A stretch of 64,000 nucleotides of DNA from Blautia argi (lineage in GTDB: Bacteria > Bacillota > Clostridia > Lachnospirales > Lachnospiraceae): positions 1,185,501-1,249,500 of the forward strand of contig NZ_CP030280.1 in NCBI RefSeq assembly GCF_003287895.1, written 5' to 3'. Under the pieces are notes generated by a model. That model saw only the letters and a program-made list of their open reading frames with translations, made no database searches and was not told where the DNA came from. Position numbers and translations under genes: made by a program. Each line of letters opens with the position of its first letter. The stretch's first letter is position 1. Below, piece after piece: positions 31,438 through 40,374 of this stretch.

Positions 31438-33030
31438 GTGGCTGACTATACCAAAGAAATTACAAAAAGACGTACATTTGCAATTATTTCCCACCCAGAT
31501 GCCGGTAAAACAACCCTTACCGAGAAATTTCTTCTTTACGGAGGAGCCATTAATCTTGCGGGTAGTGTAAAAGGCAAGGCAACTGCCCGCCATGCGGTTT
31601 CTGACTGGATGGAAATAGAAAAGGAAAGAGGTATTTCCGTAACCTCTTCTGTATTGCAGTTTAATTATGATGGCTATTGCATCAACATATTGGATACTCC
31701 CGGACATCAGGACTTCTCAGAGGATACCTACCGTACCCTCATGGCAGCAGACTCTGCGGTCATGGTCATTGATGCATCAAAGGGGGTGGAGGCACAGACC
31801 AGAAAGCTGTTTAAGGTTTGTGCCATGCGCCATATTCCTATTTTTACATTTATTAACAAGCTGGACAGAGATGCCAACGACACTTTTGATCTGCTAGATG
31901 ACATTGAGAAGGAGCTGGGAATCCCTACCTGCCCGATAAACTGGCCCATTGGTTCAGGCAAGAAATTCCGCGGCGTATACGACAGGAAAACCGGGAAAGT
32001 CCTCACTTTTTCCGATACCATGAAGGGTACTAAGGAGGGGATTGAAGAAGAAATCGGCATTGACGAAGCCCGTCTTGATGAGATTTTAGACCCGGAACAA
32101 AAAGAACAGCTTTTAGAGGAAATTGAGCTTTTAGACGGCGCCAGCGCGGAGTTTGATCAGAAGCTGGTAGACGAAGGAAAGCTTTCCCCGGTATGTTTTG
32201 GTTCTGCACTTACCAATTTTGGTGTGGAAACCTTTTTAAAGCATTTCCTGAAAATGACTTCCAGTCCGCTTCCAAGAAAAGCAGATATCGGGGAAATTGA
32301 TCCTATGAAAGAGGATTTTTCTGCCTTTGTGTTTAAGATTCAGGCAAACATGAATAAAAATCACAGGGACAGAATTGCTTTTATGCGTATCTGCTCCGGT
32401 AAATTTGAAGCTGCAAGAGAAGTGTTCCATGTACAGGGCAATAAGAAAATGCGCCTTTCCCAGCCACAACAGATGATGGCACAGGATCGTCATGTGGTAG
32501 AAGAGGCCTATGCAGGAGATATTATCGGCGTGTTTGACCCGGGTATTTTCTCTATAGGGGATACGGTGTGTGCGCCTGGGAAAAAGTTCGAATATGAGGG
32601 GATTCCTACCTTTGCCCCTGAGCATTTTGCCAGAGTCCGTCTTTTGGACAGTATGAAGAGAAAGCAGTTTGTAAAGGGGATTAACCAGATTGCCCAGGAA
32701 GGCGCTATTCAGATATTCCAGGAAATCATGGGCGGCATGGAGGAAATCATTGTAGGCGTGGTAGGCGTTCTGCAGTTTGACGTGCTGAAATACCGTCTGG
32801 AAAATGAGTACAACGTGGATATCCGTCTGGAAAACCTGCCTTATGAACATATCCGTTGGATTGAAAATAAGGAAGAGGTAGACGTAAAAGCCCTTACCGG
32901 AACTTCCGATATGAAGAAGGTTATGGATATGAAGGGAAATCCGCTTTTGCTGTTTATCAACAGTTGGAGCATTGGCATGACACTGGACAGAAATGAAGGT
33001 CTGGTGCTGGCAGAATTTTCCAGAAATTAA
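31438..33030 (+). CDS. prfC: Peptide chain release factor 3
   Basis: A 530-aa translational GTPase that recycles class I release factors. G1 is SHPDAGKTTLTEK; the switch region RGISVTSS, G3 LDTPGHQDF and G4 NKLD are all present. The length equals E. coli RF3 (529 aa). The start is taken as GTG at 31438 because AGGAGG (31425-31430) lies 7 nt before it; the frame is open further upstream but without a site. A strong terminator follows. Confidence 0.95.
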   Translation: MADYTKEITKRRTFAIISHPDAGKTTLTEKFLLYGGAINLAGSVKGKATARHAVSDWMEIEKERGISVTSSVLQFNYDGYCINILDTPGHQDFSEDTYRTLMAADSAVMVIDASKGVEAQTRKLFKVCAMRHIPIFTFINKLDRDANDTFDLLDDIEKELGIPTCPINWPIGSGKKFRGVYDRKTGKVLTFSDTMKGTKEGIEEEIGIDEARLDEILDPEQKEQLLEEIELLDGASAEFDQKLVDEGKLSPVCFGSALTNFGVETFLKHFLKMTSSPLPRKADIGEIDPMKEDFSAFVFKIQANMNKNHRDRIAFMRICSGKFEAAREVFHVQGNKKMRLSQPQQMMAQDRHVVEEAYAGDIIGVFDPGIFSIGDTVCAPGKKFEYEGIPTFAPEHFARVRLLDSMKRKQFVKGINQIAQEGAIQIFQEIMGGMEEIIVGVVGVLQFDVLKYRLENEYNVDIRLENLPYEHIRWIENKEEVDVKALTGTSDMKKVMDMKGNPLLLFINSWSIGMTLDRNEGLVLAEFSRN

Positions 33031-33044
33031 AGAAAGAAAACAGG

Positions 33045-33084
33045 AAAAAGCGGTTTTTTACGGGAAAAGTAAAAAACCGCTTTT
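33045..33084 (+). terminator. Terminator after prfC
   Basis: AAAAGCGGTTTTTTAC (33046-33061) pairs perfectly with GTAAAAAACCGCTTTT (33069-33084), followed by CATTTTT. Confidence 0.9.
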
Positions 33085-33109
33085 CATTTTTAAAGGGATT
33101 TGGTATAAT
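33081..33109 (+). promoter_or_regulatory. Promoter of asp23-nusB
   Basis: An extended -10, TGGTATAAT (TATAAT at 33104-33109), lies 17 nt after a weak -35 TTTTCA (33081-33086). Confidence 0.6.
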
Positions 33110-33144
33110 AAAAAGCAGGATATTTCCTATAGGAGGTTTGAAAA

Positions 33145-33525
33145 ATGGCGGAAGACAGAAACAGATATAAAATACATGATAATGGTTCTCTTGGGGAAGT
33201 ACAGATTGCAGATGAGGTAGTGGCTATTATTGCAGGACTGGCAGCTACAGAAGTAGAGGGTGTCGGTTCCATGGCTGGAAATATTACAAACGAACTGGTT
33301 GGAAAACTGGGTATGAAAAACCTTTCCAGAGGTGTGAAGGTAGACGTTCTGGAAGATGTAGTCTGTGTAGACCTGGCTTTGAATATTGAATATGGATTTA
33401 ATATTCTGGAAACCAGCAAGAAAGTACAGGAAAGAGTAAAGGCAGCCATTGAAAACATGACAGGGCTGACTGTTTCCGATGTCAACGTGCGGATTGCAAG
33501 CGTTGAAATTGACAAGACTAAATAG
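33145..33525 (+). CDS. Asp23/Gls24 family envelope-stress-type protein
   Basis: A 126-aa DUF322 (Asp23) protein. Typical segments are LGEVQIADEVVAIIAGLAAT, EVEGVGSM and GVKVDVLEDVVCVDLALNIEYG. The start follows AGGAGG. In Firmicutes this gene commonly sits just upstream of nusB, as here, and the protein is linked to cell-envelope homeostasis. A hairpin separates it from nusB. Confidence 0.93.
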   Translation: MAEDRNRYKIHDNGSLGEVQIADEVVAIIAGLAATEVEGVGSMAGNITNELVGKLGMKNLSRGVKVDVLEDVVCVDLALNIEYGFNILETSKKVQERVKAAIENMTGLTVSDVNVRIASVEIDKTK

Positions 33526-33558
33526 TTCATTGACAAGTGAAAAAGCGAAAAGCAGGAG

Positions 33559-33590
33559 ATAAGGTGTCTTTTTCAGAGGCACCTTATTTT
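33559..33590 (+). terminator. Hairpin between asp23 and nusB
   Basis: ATAAGGTG (33559-33566) and CACCTTAT (33580-33587) pair perfectly and are followed by TTT. It is a modest terminator or attenuator inside the asp23-nusB transcript. Confidence 0.65.
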
Positions 33591-33623
33591 AAACTGCGGC
33601 AAAAAGACAATATGGAGGAATAT

Positions 33624-34031
33624 ATGGGAAGACGAGAAATGCGCGAGCATATTTTTAAGCTGCTTTTTTTGAACGAATTTAACGGAAGTGAGGAAATGCC
33701 TCAGCAGATACAGTTGTATTTTGACGGGCTGGAGGATTTAAGTCCCATGGAACAGACGTATATGGAAAATAAGTACGCCAAAATCACAGAAAAGCTGGAA
33801 GAACTGGACAGCATTCTCAACGAAAAGAGTGCAGGCTGGAAAACAAAACGTATGAGTAAGGTGGATTTGAATATCCTGCGTCTGGCTGTATATGAAATGA
33901 AATATGATGAGGACGTTCCGGTTAAGGTAGCCATTAACGAGGCTGTAGAAATCAGCAAAAGCTTTGGCGGAGAGGATTCCGCTTCCTTTGTAAACGGCAT
34001 ACTGGGAAAAATCGCCAGAGAGAGCTTATGA
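33624..34031 (+). CDS. nusB: Transcription antitermination factor NusB
   Basis: A 135-aa all-helical RNA-binding protein. GRREMREHIFKLLFLNEF is the conserved N-terminal helix, and VDLNILRLAVYEMKYDEDVP and VAINEAVEISKSFGGEDSASF are NusB signatures. The ATG at 33624 follows GGAGG (33614-33618); an earlier ATG at 33612 overlaps that site. It supports rRNA antitermination with NusE. The stop overlaps the xseA start. Confidence 0.96.
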   Translation: MGRREMREHIFKLLFLNEFNGSEEMPQQIQLYFDGLEDLSPMEQTYMENKYAKITEKLEELDSILNEKSAGWKTKRMSKVDLNILRLAVYEMKYDEDVPVKVAINEAVEISKSFGGEDSASFVNGILGKIARESL

Positions 34032-35239
34032 ACAGTATTTATTCCGTAGGACAGGTAAATACTTATATCAGAACCATGTTTGACCAGGATTTTATGTTGA
34101 ATAAAATCTATATAAAGGGTGAGGTGTCCAACTGTAAATACCATACCTCCGGGCATATTTATTTTTCCTTAAAGGACGAAAGCGGAAGTATTTCCTGCGT
34201 GATGTTTGCAGGACAGCGAAAAGGGCTGGGCTTTGCCATGAAAAACGGAGATAAGGTGGTTGCAGGAGGAAGCGTCAGCGTGTATGAGCGGGACGGCAAA
34301 TACCAGCTTTATGCAAGAGAAATCACATTGGAGGGCGCAGGTCTTCTCTATGAGCGGTTTCTGGCGCTGAAAAAGGAGCTGGAAGAAATGGGTATGTTTG
34401 CCCCGGAATACAAGCAGTCCATTCCTGTCTGGGCAAAAACTGTAGGTGTGGTAACTGCGCCTACGGGAGCAGCCATACAGGATATCCGAACAGTGGCTGG
34501 CAGGAGAAATCCTTATGTTCAGTTGATTCTCTATCCTGCACTGGTACAGGGGGAGGGCGCAAAGGAGAGCATTGTCAGGGGAATTGAAGCCCTGGACGCC
34601 TACGGTGTGGACGTGATCATTGTAGGACGAGGTGGAGGTTCCATTGAAGATTTGTGGGCATTTAATGAAGAAGAGGTGGCAAGAGCCATTTTTAACTGCC
34701 ACACTCCCATTATTTCTGCTGTAGGACATGAAACAGACACCACCATTGCAGATTTTGCGGCAGATTTGCGGGCGCCTACGCCTTCTGCAGCAGCAGAGCT
34801 GGCAGTGGCAGACATAAGGGTATTGTTAAATCAGCTTTTAGGCGCAAGGCAAAGGCTTTCCAGAGCCATGGAGAATCATGTTTTCGGTCTTCGCCAGAAA
34901 GTGGAGCAGTATGAGAGCAAGCTGAAGTATTTAAGTCCTGCAAGACAGGTACAGGAAAAGAGAACCCGGCTTATGCAGATAGAGGATCGGCTTTGTAGCG
35001 CAATGGAAAACAGAATATTTGCTGCCAGACAGCAGCTGGGAATTTATATTGAACGAATGAAGGGCTTATCTCCTCTTGATAAGCTGAATCAGGGCTTTTC
35101 CTATGTAGAAAACAAAGAGGCTCATGCAGTGACTTCCATCTCTCAGGTAGAAGAGGGAGAAATGTTAAACATTCAGGTCACAGACGGTAAAATTGTGGCA
35201 AAGGTTCTTAACACAAAAAGAGAAGAGAGAGGAGCTTGA
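34028..35239 (+). CDS. xseA: Exodeoxyribonuclease VII large subunit
   Basis: A 403-aa nuclease subunit. The N-terminal OB fold (VGQVNTYIRTM, IKGEVSNCKYHTSGHIYFSL) is followed by the catalytic domain with GVVTAPTGAAIQDI, VGRGGGSIEDLWAFN and SAVGHETDTTIADFAADLRA, then a coiled-coil region. It overlaps nusB by 4 nt, and xseB starts 1 nt after its stop. Confidence 0.97.
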   Translation: MNSIYSVGQVNTYIRTMFDQDFMLNKIYIKGEVSNCKYHTSGHIYFSLKDESGSISCVMFAGQRKGLGFAMKNGDKVVAGGSVSVYERDGKYQLYAREITLEGAGLLYERFLALKKELEEMGMFAPEYKQSIPVWAKTVGVVTAPTGAAIQDIRTVAGRRNPYVQLILYPALVQGEGAKESIVRGIEALDAYGVDVIIVGRGGGSIEDLWAFNEEEVARAIFNCHTPIISAVGHETDTTIADFAADLRAPTPSAAAELAVADIRVLLNQLLGARQRLSRAMENHVFGLRQKVEQYESKLKYLSPARQVQEKRTRLMQIEDRLCSAMENRIFAARQQLGIYIERMKGLSPLDKLNQGFSYVENKEAHAVTSISQVEEGEMLNIQVTDGKIVAKVLNTKREERGA

Positions 35240-35240
35240 A

Positions 35241-35465
35241 ATGGCAGAAACAGAAAAGAATATGCAGGAAACCACCATGGAAGATGCTCTGAAGGAATTG
35301 GACGGCATTGTAGAAAGACTGGAGGGCAGAGAGATTTCTCTGGAGGACTCTTTTGCTCTGTACCAGAAGGGAATGGAACTGTTAAAAGAGTGCGGAAGCA
35401 AGATTGACACAGTTGAGAAAAAAATGCTCAAACTGAATGAAGACGGTGAGTTAAGTGAATTTTAA
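35241..35465 (+). CDS. xseB: Exodeoxyribonuclease VII small subunit
   Basis: A 74-aa helical protein with the family signature EDALKELDGIVERLEGREIS and SLEDSFALYQKGMELLKEC. The ATG at 35241 immediately follows the xseA stop and has GAGAGGAG upstream. Its end overlaps ispA by 11 nt. Confidence 0.96.
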   Translation: MAETEKNMQETTMEDALKELDGIVERLEGREISLEDSFALYQKGMELLKECGSKIDTVEKKMLKLNEDGELSEF

Positions 35466-36345
35466 AGAAAAATTAAAAGAAAAGACAGCCTGTGCAGAGC
35501 AGGTTATTGTTTCTTTTTTGCCAAAGGAGCAGGGCTTTGCATCACATATGGCAGAGGCAATGAATTACAGTATGCAGGCAGGGGGCAAGCGGCTGCGCCC
35601 TGTATTTATGGCAGAAATGTACAGTCTGCTGGGAGGAAAAGGAGAACTTGTCTGCCCTTTTATGGCGGCAATGGAAATGATTCATACCCATTCTCTGATA
35701 CATGATGACCTTCCTGCACTGGACAATGATGAGTACCGCAGAGGAAAGAAAACAACCCATGTGGTATTTGGCGAGTCAGCCGCTATTCTGGCAGGGGACG
35801 CTCTTTTAAATTATGCTTATGAAACAGCCTTTCAGGCATTTGAACTGGCAAAGGACGAAAAAGAGCTTCGCCGTGTGGCAGAGGCGTTAAAGCTTCTGGG
35901 AGAAAAAACCGGTATCCGGGGCATGTTAGGCGGTCAGGGGGCTGACGTGGAAAATGACGGAAAGCCTTTGGAAAAAGACATGCTGGACTATATTTATGAA
36001 AATAAGACCGCTGCTTTGATAGAAGCCTCTCTTATGATAGGAGCGGTACTGGCAGGGGCAGAGGATTTGGATAAAATAGAGCAGATGGGAAGCTGTGTGG
36101 GGATTGCCTTTCAGATTCAGGACGATATCTTAGATGTGACAAGCAATCAGGAAGAATTAGGAAAACCGGTAGGCAGCGATGACAAAAATCATAAGACCAC
36201 ATATGTGACCCTGGAAGGAATTGAAAAAGCGGGAGAGGAAGTAAAGCGCCGGACGGATCTTGCAGTGGAGCTTCTGGAAGGACTTCCGGGAGATAAGGAG
36301 TTTTTAAGGGAACTGTTTCTTTCTCTTTGTACCCGCAGAAAATAG
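35455..36345 (+). CDS. ispA: Farnesyl/geranyl diphosphate synthase (polyprenyl synthetase)
   Basis: A 296-aa all-helical prenyl synthase making the C15 chain for undecaprenyl and other isoprenoids. The first Asp-rich motif is LIHDDLPALDND, the second is FQIQDDILDVT, and GGKRLRPVF is the substrate-binding Lys/Arg block. The start is GTG at 35455 inside the xseB end. The gene next to it, dxs, makes the isoprenoid precursor. Confidence 0.95.
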   Translation: MNFKEKLKEKTACAEQVIVSFLPKEQGFASHMAEAMNYSMQAGGKRLRPVFMAEMYSLLGGKGELVCPFMAAMEMIHTHSLIHDDLPALDNDEYRRGKKTTHVVFGESAAILAGDALLNYAYETAFQAFELAKDEKELRRVAEALKLLGEKTGIRGMLGGQGADVENDGKPLEKDMLDYIYENKTAALIEASLMIGAVLAGAEDLDKIEQMGSCVGIAFQIQDDILDVTSNQEELGKPVGSDDKNHKTTYVTLEGIEKAGEEVKRRTDLAVELLEGLPGDKEFLRELFLSLCTRRK

Positions 36346-36359
36346 AGGTGCAGGATAAG

Positions 36360-38216
36360 ATGCTATTAGAAACCATAAAAAAGGCAAATGATATAAAGAA
36401 AATACCGCCGGAAAAATTTCCGGAGCTGGCAGAGGAAATCCGGGCATTTCTTCTGGAGCATGTAAGCCGCACCGGGGGACATCTTGCCTCTAATCTGGGC
36501 GCAGTGGAACTTACCATGGCGCTGCACTATGTTTTCTGCCTGCCTGAGGATAAGATTATATGGGACGTGGGACATCAGTCTTATACACACAAAATCCTCA
36601 CAGGCAGACAGGAAGGATTTGACACCCTGCGGACCTTTGGGGGAATGAGCGGTTTTCCAAAGAGAAGCGAAAGCCCCTGCGATGCCTATGACACAGGGCA
36701 CAGCTCGACCTCCATTTCAGCGGGAGTGGGTTATGTGTGTGCCAGAGATTTAAAGGGAGAGGATTACTCTGTGGTTTCCGTAATTGGGGATGGAGCCCTC
36801 ACAGGAGGTATGGCTTATGAGGCAATTAATAATGCGGCTTCTTTGAAAAAGAATTTTATGATTGTATTAAATGACAATGAGATGTCCATTTCTCAGAATG
36901 TGGGTGGAATTTCCAGCTATTTAAGCAACATGAGAACCACAGAAGGCTATCATGAGTTTAAAACAGGGGTCAAGAACAGCCTGAATAAAATTCCGGGAAT
37001 CGGTCCTGCTGCCATTAAGCAGATTCACAAAACAAAAGACAGCATTAAGCGTTTGATGATTCCGGGCATGTTTTTTGAGGATATGGGACTGACATATTTA
37101 GGCCCTGTGGACGGACATGACTGTAGCCGTCTGGTGCAGATTTTCCAGGAGGCAAAAAAGGTACAGGGTTCTGTGCTCATTCATGTAAAAACAGAAAAAG
37201 GCAGAGGATATGAGCCTGCCATGCGCCACCCTGCCAGATTCCACGGTACGGCAGCTTTTGATTTGGAACACGGAATCCCCTTAAGCAACAATGGAAAAGC
37301 CAATTATACGGATATTTTTTCCACGGTTATGCGAAAATTCGGGGACAGGGAGAAACAGGTAGTGGCAGTGACAGCAGCCATGCCGGACGGAACCGGACTG
37401 AAGCGTTTCCGCAACATGTTCCCGGAACGTTTTTTTGATGTGGGAATTGCAGAGGAACATGCCGTTACTTTTGCTGCAGGTCTGGCTCTAGGAGGTATGA
37501 TTCCTGTGGTTGCCGTGTATTCTTCTTTCTTGCAAAGAGCCATTGATCAGATTATTGAAGATGTGTGTCTGCAGAATCTTCATGTAATCTTTGCTGTGGA
37601 TCGGGCAGGACTTGTAGGCAGCGATGGAGAAACCCATCAGGGCTGTTTTGATTTAAGCTATTTGTCCATGATTCCCAATATGACAGTCATGGCCCCAAAG
37701 AATAAATGGGAACTTTCCGACATGCTGAAATTTGCAGTAAAATATGACGGCCCCATTGCTGTGCGCTATCCCAGAGGAGAGGCTTATGACGGGCTTGAGG
37801 AATTTCGGGAACCGATTGTAAGGGGCCGCAGCGAACTGATTTATCAGGGGAAGGACATTGCCCTTTTGGCAGTGGGAAGTATGGTAAAAACCGCAGAGCG
37901 TGTGCGGGAACTTTTAATTTCAGACGGAGAAAATCCTACCCTTGTCAATGCCAGGTTTGTAAAACCTCTGGATAAAAAAATGCTGGACACTTTGGCAAAA
38001 AAACATGATGTAATTGTTACCATGGAAGAGAATGTAAAAAGCGGCGGCTTTGGCAGCGCGGTTGCGGAATATATGCAGATAACCCACCCCACCGTACGGG
38101 TGCAGGTCTGCGCACTTCCGGACAGTTTTATAGGGCATGGAAATCCGGAAAAATTAAAACAAAAAGCCGGAATTGATGCGGATTCTATTTACAATCGGAT
38201 AAAGGAGGCAGAATAA
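36360..38216 (+). CDS. dxs: 1-deoxy-D-xylulose-5-phosphate synthase
   Basis: A 618-aa thiamine diphosphate enzyme for the first step of the MEP isoprenoid pathway. TPP-binding GDGALTGGMAYEAINNA, DVGHQSYTHKILTGR, the second-domain VAVTAAMPDGTGL, and DVGIAEEHAVTFAAGLA are diagnostic. The ATG at 36360 is chosen with AGGATAAG before it; an upstream TTG at 36327 lies inside ispA. It is followed without a gap by tlyA. Confidence 0.96.
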   Translation: MLLETIKKANDIKKIPPEKFPELAEEIRAFLLEHVSRTGGHLASNLGAVELTMALHYVFCLPEDKIIWDVGHQSYTHKILTGRQEGFDTLRTFGGMSGFPKRSESPCDAYDTGHSSTSISAGVGYVCARDLKGEDYSVVSVIGDGALTGGMAYEAINNAASLKKNFMIVLNDNEMSISQNVGGISSYLSNMRTTEGYHEFKTGVKNSLNKIPGIGPAAIKQIHKTKDSIKRLMIPGMFFEDMGLTYLGPVDGHDCSRLVQIFQEAKKVQGSVLIHVKTEKGRGYEPAMRHPARFHGTAAFDLEHGIPLSNNGKANYTDIFSTVMRKFGDREKQVVAVTAAMPDGTGLKRFRNMFPERFFDVGIAEEHAVTFAAGLALGGMIPVVAVYSSFLQRAIDQIIEDVCLQNLHVIFAVDRAGLVGSDGETHQGCFDLSYLSMIPNMTVMAPKNKWELSDMLKFAVKYDGPIAVRYPRGEAYDGLEEFREPIVRGRSELIYQGKDIALLAVGSMVKTAERVRELLISDGENPTLVNARFVKPLDKKMLDTLAKKHDVIVTMEENVKSGGFGSAVAEYMQITHPTVRVQVCALPDSFIGHGNPEKLKQKAGIDADSIYNRIKEAE

Positions 38217-39023
38217 ATGAAAGAGCGTCTGGACGTTCTGCTGGTAAAGCGGGGACTGGCAGTTTCCCGTGAAAAAGCGAAAGCTGTGATTATGGCAGGA
38301 AACGTATATGTGGACAATCAGAAAGAAGATAAAGCAGGCACCATGTTTCAGGATACCGTTCAGATAGAGGTTCGGGGAAATACCCTGAAATATGTAAGCC
38401 GGGGCGGATTAAAGCTGGAAAAAGCTATGACTCACTTTGGCGTAACCTTAAAGGAAAAGGTATGTATGGACGTGGGTTCCTCCACAGGAGGTTTTACAGA
38501 CTGTATGCTGCAGAACGGGGCAGTAAAGGTCTATGCCATTGATGTGGGACACGGACAGCTGGACTGGAAGCTTCGTAATGATGAGCGTGTAGTATGTATG
38601 GAAAAGACGAACATTCGTTATGTAGTGCCTGAAGATTTGCAGGAATTGGCTGATTTTTCTTCCATTGACGTATCTTTCATTTCTCTCACCAAGGTTCTGC
38701 TTCCGGTCTATCACCTGTTAAAGGAAAGCGGAGAGGTGGTTTGCCTGATTAAACCTCAGTTTGAAGCAGGAAGAGAAAAAGTAGGGAAAAAAGGTGTGGT
38801 TCGTGACCCGGCAGTACATGAAGAAGTCATTGAAAAGGTCATTGCCTATGCAACCGGCATCGGATATGCAGTACGTCATCTGGAATTTTCTCCTATCAAG
38901 GGACCGGAGGGAAATATTGAGTATCTGCTGCACATACAAAAGCAGGTGGATAAGCTTCCGGAAAGTGAAGAGGCAGATGTAAAAGGCATTGTGGCAGCAG
39001 CCCACAGGGAATTGGATAAATAG
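38217..39023 (+). CDS. tlyA: TlyA-family rRNA 2'-O-methyltransferase
   Basis: A 268-aa protein with an N-terminal S4 RNA-binding domain (MKERLDVLLVKRGLAVSREKAK) followed by an FtsJ-like methyltransferase domain. The SAM motif is MDVGSSTGGFTDCMLQNGA, and DVSFISLTKVLLP and IKPQFEAGREKVGKKGVVRD are further TlyA signatures. It starts directly after the dxs stop and is followed 2 nt later by nadK, the common order in clostridia. The family methylates 16S/23S rRNA cytidines; some members were earlier called haemolysins. Confidence 0.95.
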   Translation: MKERLDVLLVKRGLAVSREKAKAVIMAGNVYVDNQKEDKAGTMFQDTVQIEVRGNTLKYVSRGGLKLEKAMTHFGVTLKEKVCMDVGSSTGGFTDCMLQNGAVKVYAIDVGHGQLDWKLRNDERVVCMEKTNIRYVVPEDLQELADFSSIDVSFISLTKVLLPVYHLLKESGEVVCLIKPQFEAGREKVGKKGVVRDPAVHEEVIEKVIAYATGIGYAVRHLEFSPIKGPEGNIEYLLHIQKQVDKLPESEEADVKGIVAAAHRELDK

Positions 39024-39025
39024 CT

Positions 39026-39886
39026 ATGGATAAGTTTTATATTATTGCCAACAGTGAAAAAGATGAGGGATTAAAGGTTTCAAAACGTGTGGCGGAATAT
39101 CTGGAAAGTAACGGCAAGCAGTGTGTGCTTCAGCCTTCCAGTTTTTCTGTTCGCGAGCCTTTTACCCATTATACAGATATCAGTGAAATTCCTGAGGATA
39201 CAGAATGTGTCCTTGTACTGGGCGGAGATGGTACGCTTCTGCAGGCAGCCAGAGATGTGGTAAGTCGTCAACTCCCTCTTTTGGGGGTGAATCTGGGGAC
39301 TTTAGGTTATCTGGCAGAAATTGACCGGGAATCCATTGAACCTGCGCTTTGTCATCTTATGGCAGATGAATATACCATTGAGCGTCGTATGATGCTTCAC
39401 GGACAGGTTTATCACAGAGGAAAAGCAGTGGCAGAGGACGTGGCGCTAAACGACATTGTTATTGGAAGAGAAGGACCGCTTCGGGTTATTCGCTTTAATA
39501 ATTATGTAAATGGAGAATTTTTAAATTCCTATACAGCAGATGGAATTATTATTTCCACGGCAACAGGTTCCACCGGCTACAGCCTTTCCGCAGGCGGTCC
39601 CATTGTTTCCCCGGAAACAAATATTATGATTATGACACCGGTGGCGCCTCATACCCTGAATACCAGAAGTATTATTTTTCCGGCGGAAGACGAGATTGCA
39701 GTAGAGATTACCCAGGGTGCAAAGGAAGGACAGGGAAAGGCAGTGGCTTCCTTTGACGGGGATACCAATATTTCCATGACCACAGGAGATCGAATTGTAA
39801 TCCGTCGTTCTGTCAGTGACACCAGAATTATAAAAATCAGCAACATCAGCTTTTTAGAGGTGCTGCGTACCAAGATGAAGAATTAG
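39026..39886 (+). CDS. nadK: NAD kinase
   Basis: A 286-aa NAD+ kinase. The ATP/NAD motif LVLGGDGTLLQAARDV, the NLGTLGYLAEID block, the NDIVIGR segment and the Gly-rich TATGSTGYSLSAGGPI are all present. It makes NADP+ and so supports the reductive steps of lipid synthesis. It lies between tlyA and argR. Confidence 0.96.
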   Translation: MDKFYIIANSEKDEGLKVSKRVAEYLESNGKQCVLQPSSFSVREPFTHYTDISEIPEDTECVLVLGGDGTLLQAARDVVSRQLPLLGVNLGTLGYLAEIDRESIEPALCHLMADEYTIERRMMLHGQVYHRGKAVAEDVALNDIVIGREGPLRVIRFNNYVNGEFLNSYTADGIIISTATGSTGYSLSAGGPIVSPETNIMIMTPVAPHTLNTRSIIFPAEDEIAVEITQGAKEGQGKAVASFDGDTNISMTTGDRIVIRRSVSDTRIIKISNISFLEVLRTKMKN

Positions 39887-39896
39887 GAGGAAGGAA

Positions 39897-40355
39897 ATGA
39901 AAATTGCCAGACATTCCAAGATTCTGGAATTGATTAATCAATATGATATAGAAACCCAGGAGGATCTGGCTGCACGTCTGCAGGCAGCAGGTTTTCAGGT
40001 CACTCAGGCAACGGTTTCCAGAGATATCCGGGAACTGAAACTGATGAAAATTGCAAAACCCGGCGGCGGTTCCAGGTATAAGGTGATGACTTCCAGAGAA
40101 AGCTCTGACAGTGAGAAGTATATCCGAGTGCTTCGGGACGCTTTTCTGTCCATGGATATTGCACAGAATATTCTGGTGATTAAGACTACCTCTGGTATGG
40201 CAAATGCAGCGGCAGCAGCTCTTGACCACATAGAGTTTCAGGAGATTGTAGGCAGTCTGGCAGGAGATGATACCATTGCCTGCTTCTGCAAAAGTGCATC
40301 AGAAACCATGAGCCTTATGAGTAAAATCAGAAAGCTGATTCATGTGTACGAATAA
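39897..40355 (+). CDS. argR: Arginine repressor ArgR/AhrC
   Basis: A 152-aa regulator. The N-terminal winged helix has KILELINQYDIETQEDLAARL and TQATVSRDIRELKLMKI (the SR recognition helix); the C-terminal domain has KTTSGMANAAAAALDHI and GSLAGDDTIACFCKS, the arginine-binding part. In Firmicutes it usually lies next to recN, as here. The start follows AGGAGGAA. Confidence 0.96.
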   Translation: MKIARHSKILELINQYDIETQEDLAARLQAAGFQVTQATVSRDIRELKLMKIAKPGGGSRYKVMTSRESSDSEKYIRVLRDAFLSMDIAQNILVIKTTSGMANAAAAALDHIEFQEIVGSLAGDDTIACFCKSASETMSLMSKIRKLIHVYE

Positions 40356-40374
40356 GAAAACGGAGTAGTGAAAG